Shown here: piece after piece, positions 31,466 through 40,076 of the stretch
How the letters are laid out: every line of letters begins with the position of its first letter
Position numbering within the stretch: position 1 is the stretch's first letter
The notes under the pieces: generated by a model
Database searches by the model: none
Seen by the model: the letters and a program-made list of their open reading frames with translations, nothing else
What the model was told of the DNA's origin: nothing
DNA from: Chryseobacterium rhizosphaerae
GTDB lineage: Bacteria > Bacteroidota > Bacteroidia > Flavobacteriales > Weeksellaceae
Direction of reading: 5' to 3'
NCBI RefSeq assembly: GCF_003385455.1
Contig: NZ_QNUF01000036.1
Span: 1-45,008, forward strand
DNA length: 45,008 nt
Program-made: the position numbers and the translations under genes

Positions 31466-31927
31466 TTAACTTTTCTTTAATATTCTGTCCAGGTTCCGTT
31501 TATTTTCTCTATCTTTTATGGACTCTCTTTTATCAAAGAGTTTTTTCCCTCTACCTAACGCGATAAGCACCTTTGCTTTCCCCCTGTCAGTGATATATAA
31601 TTTTAATGGAATAATTGTATTCCCTGCATCTTTTAACTTTTTTTCAAGTTTTTGCAATTCTTTTTTGTGCAAGAGCAATTTCCGTTCCCTTTTTGTTTTG
31701 TGGTTGTAAAAAGTTCCCAATTTATACTCATCAATCATCATATTAATGATGTATAACTCCCCATCAATAAACTGACAGAAGGATTCTGTTATAGATGCTT
31801 TTGAAGAACGTAAAGATTTTATTTCTGTACCCGTCAAAACCATTCCCGCTTCATATTCTTCGAGAATTTCATATTCAAAACGGGCTCTTCTATTTAATAT
31901 GCTAACTGTTTTTTCAATCTTCATCAT
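31466..31927 (-). CDS. smpB: SsrA-binding protein
   Basis: This RNA-binding protein brings tmRNA to stalled ribosomes for trans-translation. The 153-residue sequence has the OB-fold start NRRARFEYEILEEYEAGMVLTGTEIKSLR, then ASITESFCQF, LYITDRGKAKVLIALGRGKKLFDKRE and a basic C-terminal tail (DRENKRNLDRILKKS) that enters the ribosome. Two in-frame ATGs at 31927 and 31924 could serve as starts. It lies divergent from the ABC-F gene. The tmRNA gene itself is not in the window. Confidence 0.97.
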   Translation of the reverse strand: MMKIEKTVSILNRRARFEYEILEEYEAGMVLTGTEIKSLRSSKASITESFCQFIDGELYIINMMIDEYKLGTFYNHKTKRERKLLLHKKELQKLEKKLKDAGNTIIPLKLYITDRGKAKVLIALGRGKKLFDKRESIKDRENKRNLDRILKKS

Positions 31928-32017
31928 TTTAAAATTTCGTTAATGAAATATAGAAAAAATACGATACATTTAAAAACTTGACTATTATATTATTACAAAA
32001 TACCCAAATTCTTTTCG

Positions 32018-32025
32018 TAATTTTG
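32018..32025 (+). promoter_or_regulatory. -7 element of the ABC-F gene promoter
   Basis: TAATTTTG matches TAnnTTTG 20 bases before the ABC-F start codon. No clear TTG lies at the expected distance upstream. Confidence 0.45.
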
Positions 32026-32045
32026 CGCCAAATTTACAAAACTAT

Positions 32046-33668
32046 ATGTTAACAGTATCTAACTTATCTTTACAATTCGGGAAAAGAGTTCTTTTTGACG
32101 AGGTAAATATTATGTTTACCAAAGGAAACTGCTACGGGATCATCGGAGCAAACGGTGCAGGAAAGTCTACATTCCTTAAAATATTAACAGGAAAGCAAGA
32201 TCCAACAACAGGACATGTATCTCTGGAGCCGGGAAAAAGAATGTCAGTTTTAGAGCAGGATCACTTTGCTTATGATCAGTATACTGTTCTGGAAGCTGTT
32301 TTGAGAGGAAACAAAAAATTATTTGAGATAAAGGAGGAAATGGATGCGTTATACGCAAAAGAAGATTTCTCTGATGAAGACGGAATTAAGGCCGGGGAAC
32401 TGGGCGTAATTTATGACGAAATGGGTGGATGGACTGCTGAATCTGATGCACAGACCATGCTTTCCAATGTAGGTGTTAAAGATGATATGCACTGGCAAAT
32501 GATGAGTGAACTTGAGAACAAAGACAAAGTAAAGGTTCTTTTGGCTCAGGCTCTTTTTGGTAACCCAGATGTATTGATTCTGGATGAACCTACGAATGAC
32601 CTTGATATTGATACCATTTCATGGTTAGAAGATTTCCTTGCGGATTACGAAAATACAGTAATTGTGGTTTCTCACGACCGTCACTTCCTGGATACGGTTT
32701 GTACGCACATTGGAGATTTAGATTATGCCAAACTTAACCTTTATACAGGTAACTACTCTTTCTGGTATCAGGCATCTCAGCTAGCTACAAGACAAAGAGC
32801 TCAGGCTAATAAGAAAGCGGAAGAGAAGAAAAAGGAACTTCAGGATTTCATTGCCCGATTCAGTTCAAACGTTGCTAAAGCTAAACAAGCTACAGCAAGA
32901 AAGAAAATGATCGATAAATTAAATATTGATGATATTAAACCATCTTCAAGAAGATATCCTGCTATCATTTTCGAAATGGAAAGAGAAGCCGGAGATCAGA
33001 TTTTAGATGTAAAAGGTCTTGAAAAAACAAAAGACGGCGAATTATTATTCTCCAATATTGACTTAAACCTTAAGAAAGGTGATAAAGTAGCGGTACTTTC
33101 AAAAAACTCTTTAGCAATAACGGAATTTTTTGAAATTTTAGCTGGTAATACTGAAGCTGACAAAGGAGCTGTGGCTTGGGGAGTTACTACCACTCAGTCT
33201 CATATGCCTTTAGACAACACCAATTTCTTTCAGGAAGATCTTAGTTTAGTTGACTGGTTAAGACAATTCACAAAGAATGATGAAGAGCGTCATGAAGAGT
33301 TCGTAAGAGGATTCTTAGGAAGAATGCTTTTCTCAGGTGATGAAGCGTTGAAATCTTGTAAAGTACTTTCAGGAGGGGAAAAAATGAGATGTATGTTCAG
33401 CAGAATGATGCTTCAGAAAGCAAATATTCTTTTATTGGACGAACCTACAAACCACTTAGACCTTGAAAGTATTACGACATTAAACAACTCCTTATCCAAC
33501 TTTAAGGGAAATATCATGTTGTCTTCTCATGACCACGAGATGCTTTCAACAGTCTGTAACAGAATCATTGAGTTGACTCCTAAAGGAATTATCGACAGAG
33601 AAATGACTTATGACGAGTATCTTGGTGATAAAAAAGTAAAAGAATTAAGAGAACAAATGTATTCTTAA
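32046..33668 (+). CDS. ABC-F ATPase (YbiT-like) with one degenerate ATP site
   Basis: A 540-residue soluble ABC-F protein, a family that works at the ribosomal E site in translation or resistance. The first nucleotide-binding domain has an intact Walker A, GANGAGKST (34-42), and Walker B LILDEPTNDLD. Its signature, however, reads MSELENKDKV instead of LSGGE. The linker (about 240-310) is charged and helical. In the second domain the Walker A position reads LSKNSLAITE near residue 350, lacking GxxGxGK, while the signature LSGGEKMR (about 441) and LLLDEPTNHLD are intact. Hence only one composite site looks able to hydrolyse ATP. E. coli YbiT also has a weak first signature but a normal second Walker A. 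Convergent with the M48 gene at a shared terminator. Confidence 0.95.
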   Translation: MLTVSNLSLQFGKRVLFDEVNIMFTKGNCYGIIGANGAGKSTFLKILTGKQDPTTGHVSLEPGKRMSVLEQDHFAYDQYTVLEAVLRGNKKLFEIKEEMDALYAKEDFSDEDGIKAGELGVIYDEMGGWTAESDAQTMLSNVGVKDDMHWQMMSELENKDKVKVLLAQALFGNPDVLILDEPTNDLDIDTISWLEDFLADYENTVIVVSHDRHFLDTVCTHIGDLDYAKLNLYTGNYSFWYQASQLATRQRAQANKKAEEKKKELQDFIARFSSNVAKAKQATARKKMIDKLNIDDIKPSSRRYPAIIFEMEREAGDQILDVKGLEKTKDGELLFSNIDLNLKKGDKVAVLSKNSLAITEFFEILAGNTEADKGAVAWGVTTTQSHMPLDNTNFFQEDLSLVDWLRQFTKNDEERHEEFVRGFLGRMLFSGDEALKSCKVLSGGEKMRCMFSRMMLQKANILLLDEPTNHLDLESITTLNNSLSNFKGNIMLSSHDHEMLSTVCNRIIELTPKGIIDREMTYDEYLGDKKVKELREQMYS

Positions 33669-33693
33669 TCTGAAACAACACTCGTGTTGATAT

Positions 33694-33728
33694 AAAAATA
33701 CCTCAAAGTAATTCTTTGAGGTATTTTT
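33694..33728. terminator. Bidirectional terminator between ABC-F and M48 genes
   Basis: AAAAATACCTCAAAG (33694-33708) and CTTTGAGGTATTTTT (33714-33728) are perfect inverse complements around a 5-base loop. A and T runs at the ends serve both convergent genes. Confidence 0.93.
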
Positions 33729-33748
33729 TTTAACAATAAATAAAATAA

Positions 33749-34561
33749 TTATTTCGTCAGTTTTGTCGTTGGAATGGAAACCGTTCCCGGATCTTTCCAT
33801 AATCCGTCTTTTTCTGCTTTTTTCTTAATGGCCTGTGCTCTTTTTTCGCTATCAGGATGAGAGTTGAACATTTTTTCAAAACCGGTTTGTGTACTTCCCT
33901 GTGAAAGCAATGCTAGCTTCTTAAAAGCTGTATATGCTCCTACAACATCATATTTATTGGTCTTCATGAAGTCATATGAATAGGTATCGGCTTCAGATTC
34001 TTGTTTCTTACTGTGAGAAGCATCTAAAAATGCATTAGCCATTTTTCCAACCTGGCTATCATTAAGAGTAGCAACTTGTGAAGATGCTGAAGACGCGGCA
34101 TCCAATGCAGCTGCTTTCAGATAGGCAGATTTCATAGCATCTTTTGTATCCTGATTTTTCACGTGACCGATTTCATGACCGATTACAGCTAATAATTCAT
34201 TATCTGACATGATATCCATTAATGAAGAAAACACACGTACACTTCCGTCTGCACAAGCAAAAGCATTGATATCTTTCACTTTATACACCTTATAATTCAG
34301 ATTCAGACCGTCCTGAGATTTGTGCTTTCCAAATAATTTATTCAATCTTACAGTATATGGATCTTTCGGTCCTGCTACTTGATTATTTTTATCCATCCAA
34401 TCTACAGATTCTTTAGATAATTTGATTGCGTCTTCGTTGGTAAACGATAGAGCTTTTGCACCATTAGAAACTATTCCGGCTGCTTTTCCCAAGTTAATTT
34501 TCTGGGCATTGACAGAATACGCTGTTCCTAAAAACATTAAACATAAAGTAATTTTTTTCAT
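33749..34561 (-). CDS. M48-family metalloprotease, secreted
   Basis: A 270-residue zinc peptidase with an N-terminal signal peptide (about 1-19, ending SVNAQ) and no lipobox cysteine, so it is probably periplasmic. The zinc site is HEIGH at 129-133, with the third ligand in ESEADTYSYDFM, the standard M48B/BepA-like order. PDGSVRV-type and MSDNELLAVIGHE segments support the family. BepA and LoiP-like relatives act in outer-membrane protein quality control, and a similar role is likely (inference). A TACATTTG -7 element lies at 34583-34590. Its transcript ends at the shared terminator. Confidence 0.92.
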   Translation of the reverse strand: MKKITLCLMFLGTAYSVNAQKINLGKAAGIVSNGAKALSFTNEDAIKLSKESVDWMDKNNQVAGPKDPYTVRLNKLFGKHKSQDGLNLNYKVYKVKDINAFACADGSVRVFSSLMDIMSDNELLAVIGHEIGHVKNQDTKDAMKSAYLKAAALDAASSASSQVATLNDSQVGKMANAFLDASHSKKQESEADTYSYDFMKTNKYDVVGAYTAFKKLALLSQGSTQTGFEKMFNSHPDSEKRAQAIKKKAEKDGLWKDPGTVSIPTTKLTK

Positions 34562-34582
34562 AACTATTCAAAATTTGGACAG

Positions 34583-34590
34583 CAAATGTA
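34583..34590 (-). promoter_or_regulatory. -7 element of the M48 protease promoter
   Basis: On the minus strand TACATTTG matches TAnnTTTG, 21 bases before the start codon. The -33 element is unclear. Confidence 0.45.
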
Positions 34591-34658
34591 GCCAATTTTT
34601 AACAACATTAATGTAAAAACTTCACTTCCCATCATTTCAGAATGCTATTTTTTTTCCT

Positions 34659-34666
34659 TATTTTTG
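34659..34666 (+). promoter_or_regulatory. -7 element abutting the recJ start codon
   Basis: TATTTTTG ends only 4 bases before the recJ ATG (34671). If used, transcription would start at or within a couple of bases of the start codon and give a nearly leaderless mRNA. No clear TTG is seen upstream. Confidence 0.35.
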
Positions 34667-34670
34667 TGAA

Positions 34671-36383
34671 ATGAGTCAAAAATGGATTTATAAACCCGAA
34701 CCCAATGAGGAAGTTGTGGACGGACTAAGTTCGTCACTTGGTTTTGGTACTTTTGAATCTAAGCTTCTTGTTCTAAGAGGAATTGACAATTATCAAAAGG
34801 CCAGAGAATTTTTCAAACCGAACCTTAACGATATACACAATCCTTTTTTAATGGCAGATATGCAAAAAGCTGTAGAGCGTATTGCAACCGCTATTGAGAA
34901 TGGAGAAAAGATATTGGTATATGGAGACTACGATGTAGATGGAACTACAGCAGTAGCTCTGATGTATCTTTACCTCAGCAAAATTGTAGAGAAAAAATAC
35001 CTGGATTATTATATTCCGGACAGAAATTCTGAAGGATATGGAATTTCTACGGAGGGAATAGACTTTGCCAAAGAGAATGGATTTTCATTGATTATTGCAT
35101 TAGACTGCGGGATCAAGGCTATTGATATGATACAATATGCCAAAGATCTTGGTATTGATTTTATCATTTGTGACCATCACCTTCCCGGTGAAGAAATTCC
35201 CAATGCTGTAGCTGTTCTGGATCCTAAGAGAAATGACTGCAGGTATCCGTTCAAAGAACTTTCAGGATGTGGTGTAGGATTTAAGCTTTGCCAGGGTCTT
35301 AACACCATTTATAAACTTCCGGAAGCAGAATTATTTGAACTTACTGACCTTCTTGCTATTTCCATTGCTGCCGACATAGTATCTATGACGGGAGAAAACA
35401 GAGTACTGGCTAAAATGGGACTAAAAATTCTCAGAAAAACCAGAAATTTAGGGTTAAGATTACTCATTCCTGAAGATAAACTTTCTCATTTTGAGATTTC
35501 AAATATTGTTTTTGAAATTGCTCCTAAAATTAATGCTGCAGGGAGAATATCCCATGGTAAAGCTGCAGTAGAGCTTATGGTTTCTGACAATCTGAAGCAC
35601 GCCAATCAAATTGTCAGTGATATTATGGATCTGAACGATGAAAGGCGAGAACTGGATATGAACTCTACTCTTTCTGCTTTGAATCAAATCATTGAGTCTC
35701 AGCAAGAAACTAAACATACTACCATTGTTTACCATCCTGAATGGAATAAGGGAGTCATTGGTATTGTAGCTTCAAGGCTTATTGAAACCTACTATAAACC
35801 GACTTTGGTATTTACAAACGGAAACAATGGAGAAATGGTAGCTTCAGCAAGATCTGTTTCGGATTTTGATGTCCACGAAGCTCTTGATATGTGTTCTGAA
35901 TATTTTCTGAAATTTGGTGGCCATCATGCGGCAGCCGGACTTTCTATGGAAAAAGATAAATTTGATGCTTTCAAGGAAAAATTTGAAAGAATTGTTTCTG
36001 AAAAGATACAGGAGCATCAAAAAGAGCCTTCCATTAGTATTGATTGTGAGATTAACATTAATGAAATCAACAGAGAGTTTATCAATTTCCACCGGAAACT
36101 GGCTCCTTTTGGACCTCATAATATGAAACCTATTTTCACCCTGACCAATCAGAAACTTGCCGGATATGTAAAGACTATGGGAAAAGATAACAATCACCTT
36201 AAGTTCTATATCAAGCAAGAGACCACAGGCCGAAATATTGAATGTGTAGGCTTCAAGTTGGGACCTTTTGCGGAAGATTTTAAACATAAAAATTTTGACC
36301 TTGCCTTCACGTTGGAAGAAAACCACTGGAAAGGCAATGTAACCCATTACCTGAATATAAAAGATGTAAAGTTTAGAGACTAA
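34671..36383 (+). CDS. recJ: Single-stranded-DNA-specific exonuclease RecJ
   Basis: This 5'-3' exonuclease of the DHH phosphoesterase family acts in recombination and repair. In 570 residues the catalytic motifs are visible: GDYDVDGTTAV, ALDCGIKA, the DHHLPG motif giving the family its name, NAAGRISHG, and GGHHAAAGLSM of the DHHA1 domain. A C-terminal OB-like region (about 455-570) follows. It is on the plus strand, divergent from the M48 gene, and 136 bases before nadD. The possible promoter lies directly at the start codon. Confidence 0.97.
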   Translation: MSQKWIYKPEPNEEVVDGLSSSLGFGTFESKLLVLRGIDNYQKAREFFKPNLNDIHNPFLMADMQKAVERIATAIENGEKILVYGDYDVDGTTAVALMYLYLSKIVEKKYLDYYIPDRNSEGYGISTEGIDFAKENGFSLIIALDCGIKAIDMIQYAKDLGIDFIICDHHLPGEEIPNAVAVLDPKRNDCRYPFKELSGCGVGFKLCQGLNTIYKLPEAELFELTDLLAISIAADIVSMTGENRVLAKMGLKILRKTRNLGLRLLIPEDKLSHFEISNIVFEIAPKINAAGRISHGKAAVELMVSDNLKHANQIVSDIMDLNDERRELDMNSTLSALNQIIESQQETKHTTIVYHPEWNKGVIGIVASRLIETYYKPTLVFTNGNNGEMVASARSVSDFDVHEALDMCSEYFLKFGGHHAAAGLSMEKDKFDAFKEKFERIVSEKIQEHQKEPSISIDCEININEINREFINFHRKLAPFGPHNMKPIFTLTNQKLAGYVKTMGKDNNHLKFYIKQETTGRNIECVGFKLGPFAEDFKHKNFDLAFTLEENHWKGNVTHYLNIKDVKFRD

Positions 36384-36519
36384 TAAGTTGCAGGGATTAG
36401 ATGATCAGGGAACAGAAAACCAAAATATAATAATTTCCTGCAAAACCTAAAAGAGTCTAAATACTATATTGATAATTCTATTACTATAACCTATTATCTG
36501 CGACCTGTTACTTTAAAAA

Positions 36520-37104
36520 ATGAAAAAAATCGGTTTATTTTTCGGATCTTTTAATCCCATACATATCGGACATCTTATTCTGGCCAATTACATTTTGGAA
36601 AATTCTGATATGGATGAATTATGGTTTGTGGTAAGCCCCCAAAACCCTTTTAAAGACAAAAAAACTCTGCTGAACGATCATAACAGACTGGATATGGTAC
36701 AGCTTGCGGTAAAAAACTACCCCAATATGAGAGCCTCTAATGTTGAGTTTTCTCTTCCCAAACCAAGCTATACCATTGATACCCTTACCTATCTTCATGA
36801 AAAGTATCCGGAGTATTCTTTCAGCCTTATTATGGGAGAGGATAATCTGGATAACCTTCACAAGTGGAAAAACTCTGATATCCTTATTAAAAACCATCAT
36901 ATTATTGTTTATCCAAGAGTTTTTGAAGGTGAAAAGAAAGATTCTGAGTATCTGCAACATGAAAATATTTCACTGATCAAAGCTCCGGTAATAGAACTTT
37001 CGGCGACAGAAATCCGAAATATGCTCAAAGACGGAAAAAATGTGAGGCCTATGCTGCCCCCTGAAGTTTTTGAATATTTGGACGGAAGCAGTTTTTATAA
37101 GTAA
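36520..37104 (+). CDS. nadD: Nicotinate-nucleotide adenylyltransferase
   Basis: It adenylates nicotinate mononucleotide in NAD synthesis. The 194-residue nucleotidyltransferase has GLFFGSFNPIHIGH at the N-terminus, with HIGH at 15-18. SLIMGEDNLDNLHKW binds substrate, and LSATEIRNML corresponds to the ISSTxxR motif near the C-terminus. The length is typical. It follows recJ in the same direction after 136 bases with no terminator seen, so read-through is possible. The DUF3817 gene follows after 83 bases. Confidence 0.95.
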   Translation: MKKIGLFFGSFNPIHIGHLILANYILENSDMDELWFVVSPQNPFKDKKTLLNDHNRLDMVQLAVKNYPNMRASNVEFSLPKPSYTIDTLTYLHEKYPEYSFSLIMGEDNLDNLHKWKNSDILIKNHHIIVYPRVFEGEKKDSEYLQHENISLIKAPVIELSATEIRNMLKDGKNVRPMLPPEVFEYLDGSSFYK

Positions 37105-37150
37105 TTTTGCAATTCAGGAAATAGATTTAGGAATTAGAGCTCAGGCTTTC

Positions 37151-37177
37151 ATTCATTACTTATTATTCATCACTCAT
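37151..37177. repeat. ATTCATTACTTATTATTCATCACTCAT spacer
   Basis: Low-complexity words in the nadD-DUF3817 gap match the complement of the AGTGATR repeat at 354-402 and resemble 26829-26867. Confidence 0.5.
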
Positions 37178-37187
37178 ATCTTAAGAC

Positions 37188-37526
37188 ATGGAATTTCTCG
37201 AAAAAATTTTCTCAAAATATCCTCAGGAAAAAGTAATCAGATGGTTTAAGCAGATCTGTCTGGCTGAAGCTATTTCATGGTTTTTTCTATTCACAGCAAT
37301 GACTTGGATACGTATTGATCCCGAAGGTGTATTTCCAATTGTGTACATCAGTACTATCGGCAGTATTCACGGATTTTTCTTTACACTGTACCTGATATTT
37401 TTACCTGCCATAAGAAAAATATATGAATGGGATGATGAAGACAGCGTCTTCGCATTAATTGCCGCATTTTTTCCTTTTGCCACGATTTGGATAGACAAAA
37501 AGCTGGCCCGTTTCGACAGAGAATAA
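37188..37526 (+). CDS. DUF3817 integral membrane protein
   Basis: A 112-residue inner-membrane protein with three hydrophobic segments (about 25-43, 50-75 and 88-105). The family is recognised by the LAEAISWFFLF start and STIGSIHGFFFTLYLI in the second helix. The C-terminus ends in FFPFATIWIDKKLAR, typical of DUF3817, which lies in the same broad group as YdzA. No biochemical role is known. It lies downstream of nadD in the same direction, and a 237-base gap with the outer-membrane barrel promoter follows. Confidence 0.8.
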   Translation: MEFLEKIFSKYPQEKVIRWFKQICLAEAISWFFLFTAMTWIRIDPEGVFPIVYISTIGSIHGFFFTLYLIFLPAIRKIYEWDDEDSVFALIAAFFPFATIWIDKKLARFDRE

Positions 37527-37685
37527 ATTTATTTTTCATAAAATTTTACATTTTCCTGTAACAAAATCATTGTTATGGTTGTCTTATCATGTAGAAAGGC
37601 GAAGCAACAAAAAAAATAATTTAAATTTTATCAACTGACAATCAATTGTTTACAATTATTTAATATTATTTTTAAGTACTTTGTA

Positions 37686-37717
37686 TTGCATGATACTGTT
37701 TTTATTATATATCTTTG
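37686..37717 (+). promoter_or_regulatory. Promoter of the tandem outer-membrane barrel genes
   Basis: TTG (37686-37688) and TATCTTTG (37710-37717) are 21 bases apart, a full match to the Bacteroidota consensus. The leader is about 50 bases. Confidence 0.7.
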
Positions 37718-37769
37718 CAATGTTAAATAATAACCCATACAAGCTATTACCAATTAAAAAATAATGATC

Positions 37770-40031
37770 ATGAAAACTCAAATTCTAATTGCAGCCCTAT
37801 TTTTCAGCGGATTCGTTAGTGCCCAGCAATCTAAGGATAGCCTGAAAGTAAAGAATATTGAAGCGGTCAATATCAAGAAGCAGGTTTTCAAAAAACAGGG
37901 AGACCGTCTTGTTTACGATGTAGCATCTTCCCCTATCGCTAAAGGAACCAATACATTCAATCTTTTGAAGCAAACTCCAATGATTTCCAGTATAGACGGA
38001 AAAACACTGAAGATCTTAGGAAAGTCTGATGCGATTATTTATATCAACAACAAAAAATCAAATATGGATTCCGAGGCATTGATTGAAATGCTGAAGTCTA
38101 CTCCATCAGAAGATATTCAGAAAATTGAGGTGATTACTGTTCCGGGAAGTGAATTCCAGGTGGAATCTAAGGAAGGAGTGATCAATATTGTCATGAAAAA
38201 GAATAAAAATAATGGCTACAATGGAACCATGAAGATGAATAACGAACAGGGGTATTACAATAATCCATCAGCCGGTGCCTCTTTTAATTTCAGACAGGGT
38301 AAGTGGTCCGGAAACTCAAATTTCAGAATGGGAAGCTGGACAGAGAGACAGAAGTATACCTTGTCTAACGGTGATCCTAGTTTTAGAAATGAGTCTTTCG
38401 GATACAATGATGATCCCAACAAAAACTTCGGCGGAGGATTCAATATTGATTATGAGATCAATAAGAAACAAAGCATCGGGTTCTCTTACAATATGAGATA
38501 TAATAAAAGTTTCCATTCTATTCTGGATATAACCAATTGGCAGGATGGGGTCTTAACCGACAGAACTGTAAATAATGAGGATGCACAGACCAGAAATCAT
38601 ACGTTTAATTTAAATTATGAAATAAAGACAGACTCTCTGGGCAGTAAGCTTACTTCTAATGTATCTTATCTTTGGTTCAACAGAGACAAAGCCAGCTTTA
38701 ATGAAAGCTTCCCATTAGACAGTGATCCTGATAACAAATATTCAGCCCTGTATCAGTCTGTACCGCAAATCATCAACAACTATGCAGCCAATATAGATTA
38801 TCTGAAAAAAACATCTAAAGGTGCAACCTGGTTGATGGGGATCAGCTACAATCACACAAATACGGATAATGATACCAGACAGGAAAGACTAAAAAATGAT
38901 GATTTTGTAGTAGATCCCAAACAGACCAATCATTTCATTTATAAAGAGAATATTTTAGGAATTTATTTAAACTATGAAAGAAAGCTGACTGAAAAGTTAT
39001 CCGGAAAAGTGGGAGCCCGTTACGAAATGACCAGAAGTACAGGAGATATCCTTGACAAAACAGGATTTGAAAGAAATTATAATAACCTGTTGCCTTATCT
39101 GAATTTAAATTATGCTATCAATTCGGACCATAATCTAAGCTATACTTTTTCCAGCAGAATCCGAAGACCGAGATTTTGGGAACTGAACCCTTCCAGAACA
39201 TATTTCACTCCTACAAATTATACCCAGAACAATCCATTTATATTGGCTTCAAAGTTCTATAACCAGGAACTGAATTATATGTATAAGAATGCCTACTATG
39301 CTAATTTGAGTTTTAATATGGTAGAAGATGCTTCTGCTTCTGATCTGCTTCCGTTGCAGGGAACGGTCACCGCTCCTAAAAAAGATGAAAATGGTAACAT
39401 CATATATGACAATAATGGTAATAAGATCATGGAAACCACAAAATTCCTGAGATATATAAGAACCAATTATGGAAGCAACAGGGAGCTTAGCTTAACGCTT
39501 GGTATGAACAAATCATGGTTCAAAGACATATGGACGACCAATTATTCTGTCAACTTAGGCTATGTTACTTATAAAGGTGCAGTACTGGAAGATCCTACAT
39601 CGGCACCGACTCCTGAAGAAACAGAAGTCCTTGAACCTTACATTATTGATGTTAAAAACTACAATATGTCTGCTACCCTTAATAATACGGTTCGCCTTTC
39701 TTCCAAAAAAGACTGGTTCTTAGGTGTCAATTACTTTTTCGCAAGTAAAGTGGCAATGGAAGGTGGTGTGATTGGGGCAAGACAAAGTTTCGATATCAGT
39801 CTGAAGAAAATTATTGGTGACTGGACTGTTATGGCGGAAGTCAATGACCTTTTTAACCAAAGTTTTTATAGAGTTAACGGAATACAACCTAACGGAACAT
39901 ATAATAATATAACCAACTTCAACTATCCAAGACTACTGAGTATCGGGGTTACCTACAATTTCGGGAATCAGAAACTGAAAAAAGCAAGGGAAATGAAATC
40001 AGCGAACGATGCTGTAAAATCAAGAACATAA
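37770..40031 (+). CDS. TonB-receptor-like outer-membrane beta-barrel protein (copy 1)
   Basis: A 753-residue protein with a signal peptide (MKTQILIAALFFSGFVSAQQ), so I start it at 37770 rather than at the ATG two codons upstream. A plug-like region (about 40-150) contains IEVITVPGSEFQVES and GVINIVMKK. The rest is a large barrel of the outer-membrane-beta-barrel group with repeated aromatic strands. The N-terminal carboxypeptidase-like domain usual in this group is missing, and no clear TonB box is seen. The barrel's final strand YNFGNQ is followed by a basic-polar tail KLKKAREMKSANDAVKSRT. The substrate is unknown. It is paralogous to the next gene, 45 bases downstream, with which it should form an operon. 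Confidence 0.88.
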   Translation: MKTQILIAALFFSGFVSAQQSKDSLKVKNIEAVNIKKQVFKKQGDRLVYDVASSPIAKGTNTFNLLKQTPMISSIDGKTLKILGKSDAIIYINNKKSNMDSEALIEMLKSTPSEDIQKIEVITVPGSEFQVESKEGVINIVMKKNKNNGYNGTMKMNNEQGYYNNPSAGASFNFRQGKWSGNSNFRMGSWTERQKYTLSNGDPSFRNESFGYNDDPNKNFGGGFNIDYEINKKQSIGFSYNMRYNKSFHSILDITNWQDGVLTDRTVNNEDAQTRNHTFNLNYEIKTDSLGSKLTSNVSYLWFNRDKASFNESFPLDSDPDNKYSALYQSVPQIINNYAANIDYLKKTSKGATWLMGISYNHTNTDNDTRQERLKNDDFVVDPKQTNHFIYKENILGIYLNYERKLTEKLSGKVGARYEMTRSTGDILDKTGFERNYNNLLPYLNLNYAINSDHNLSYTFSSRIRRPRFWELNPSRTYFTPTNYTQNNPFILASKFYNQELNYMYKNAYYANLSFNMVEDASASDLLPLQGTVTAPKKDENGNIIYDNNGNKIMETTKFLRYIRTNYGSNRELSLTLGMNKSWFKDIWTTNYSVNLGYVTYKGAVLEDPTSAPTPEETEVLEPYIIDVKNYNMSATLNNTVRLSSKKDWFLGVNYFFASKVAMEGGVIGARQSFDISLKKIIGDWTVMAEVNDLFNQSFYRVNGIQPNGTYNNITNFNYPRLLSIGVTYNFGNQKLKKAREMKSANDAVKSRT

Positions 40032-40076
40032 GCTTTTAACACGACCATACATCACTCACTCTTAAAGAAAACAAAC

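Noticed and set aside
36388..36443. TTGCAGG/CCTGCAA inverted pair between recJ and nadD
   Set aside because: Seven base pairs with a 42-base spacer and no T run do not make a credible terminator or operator.
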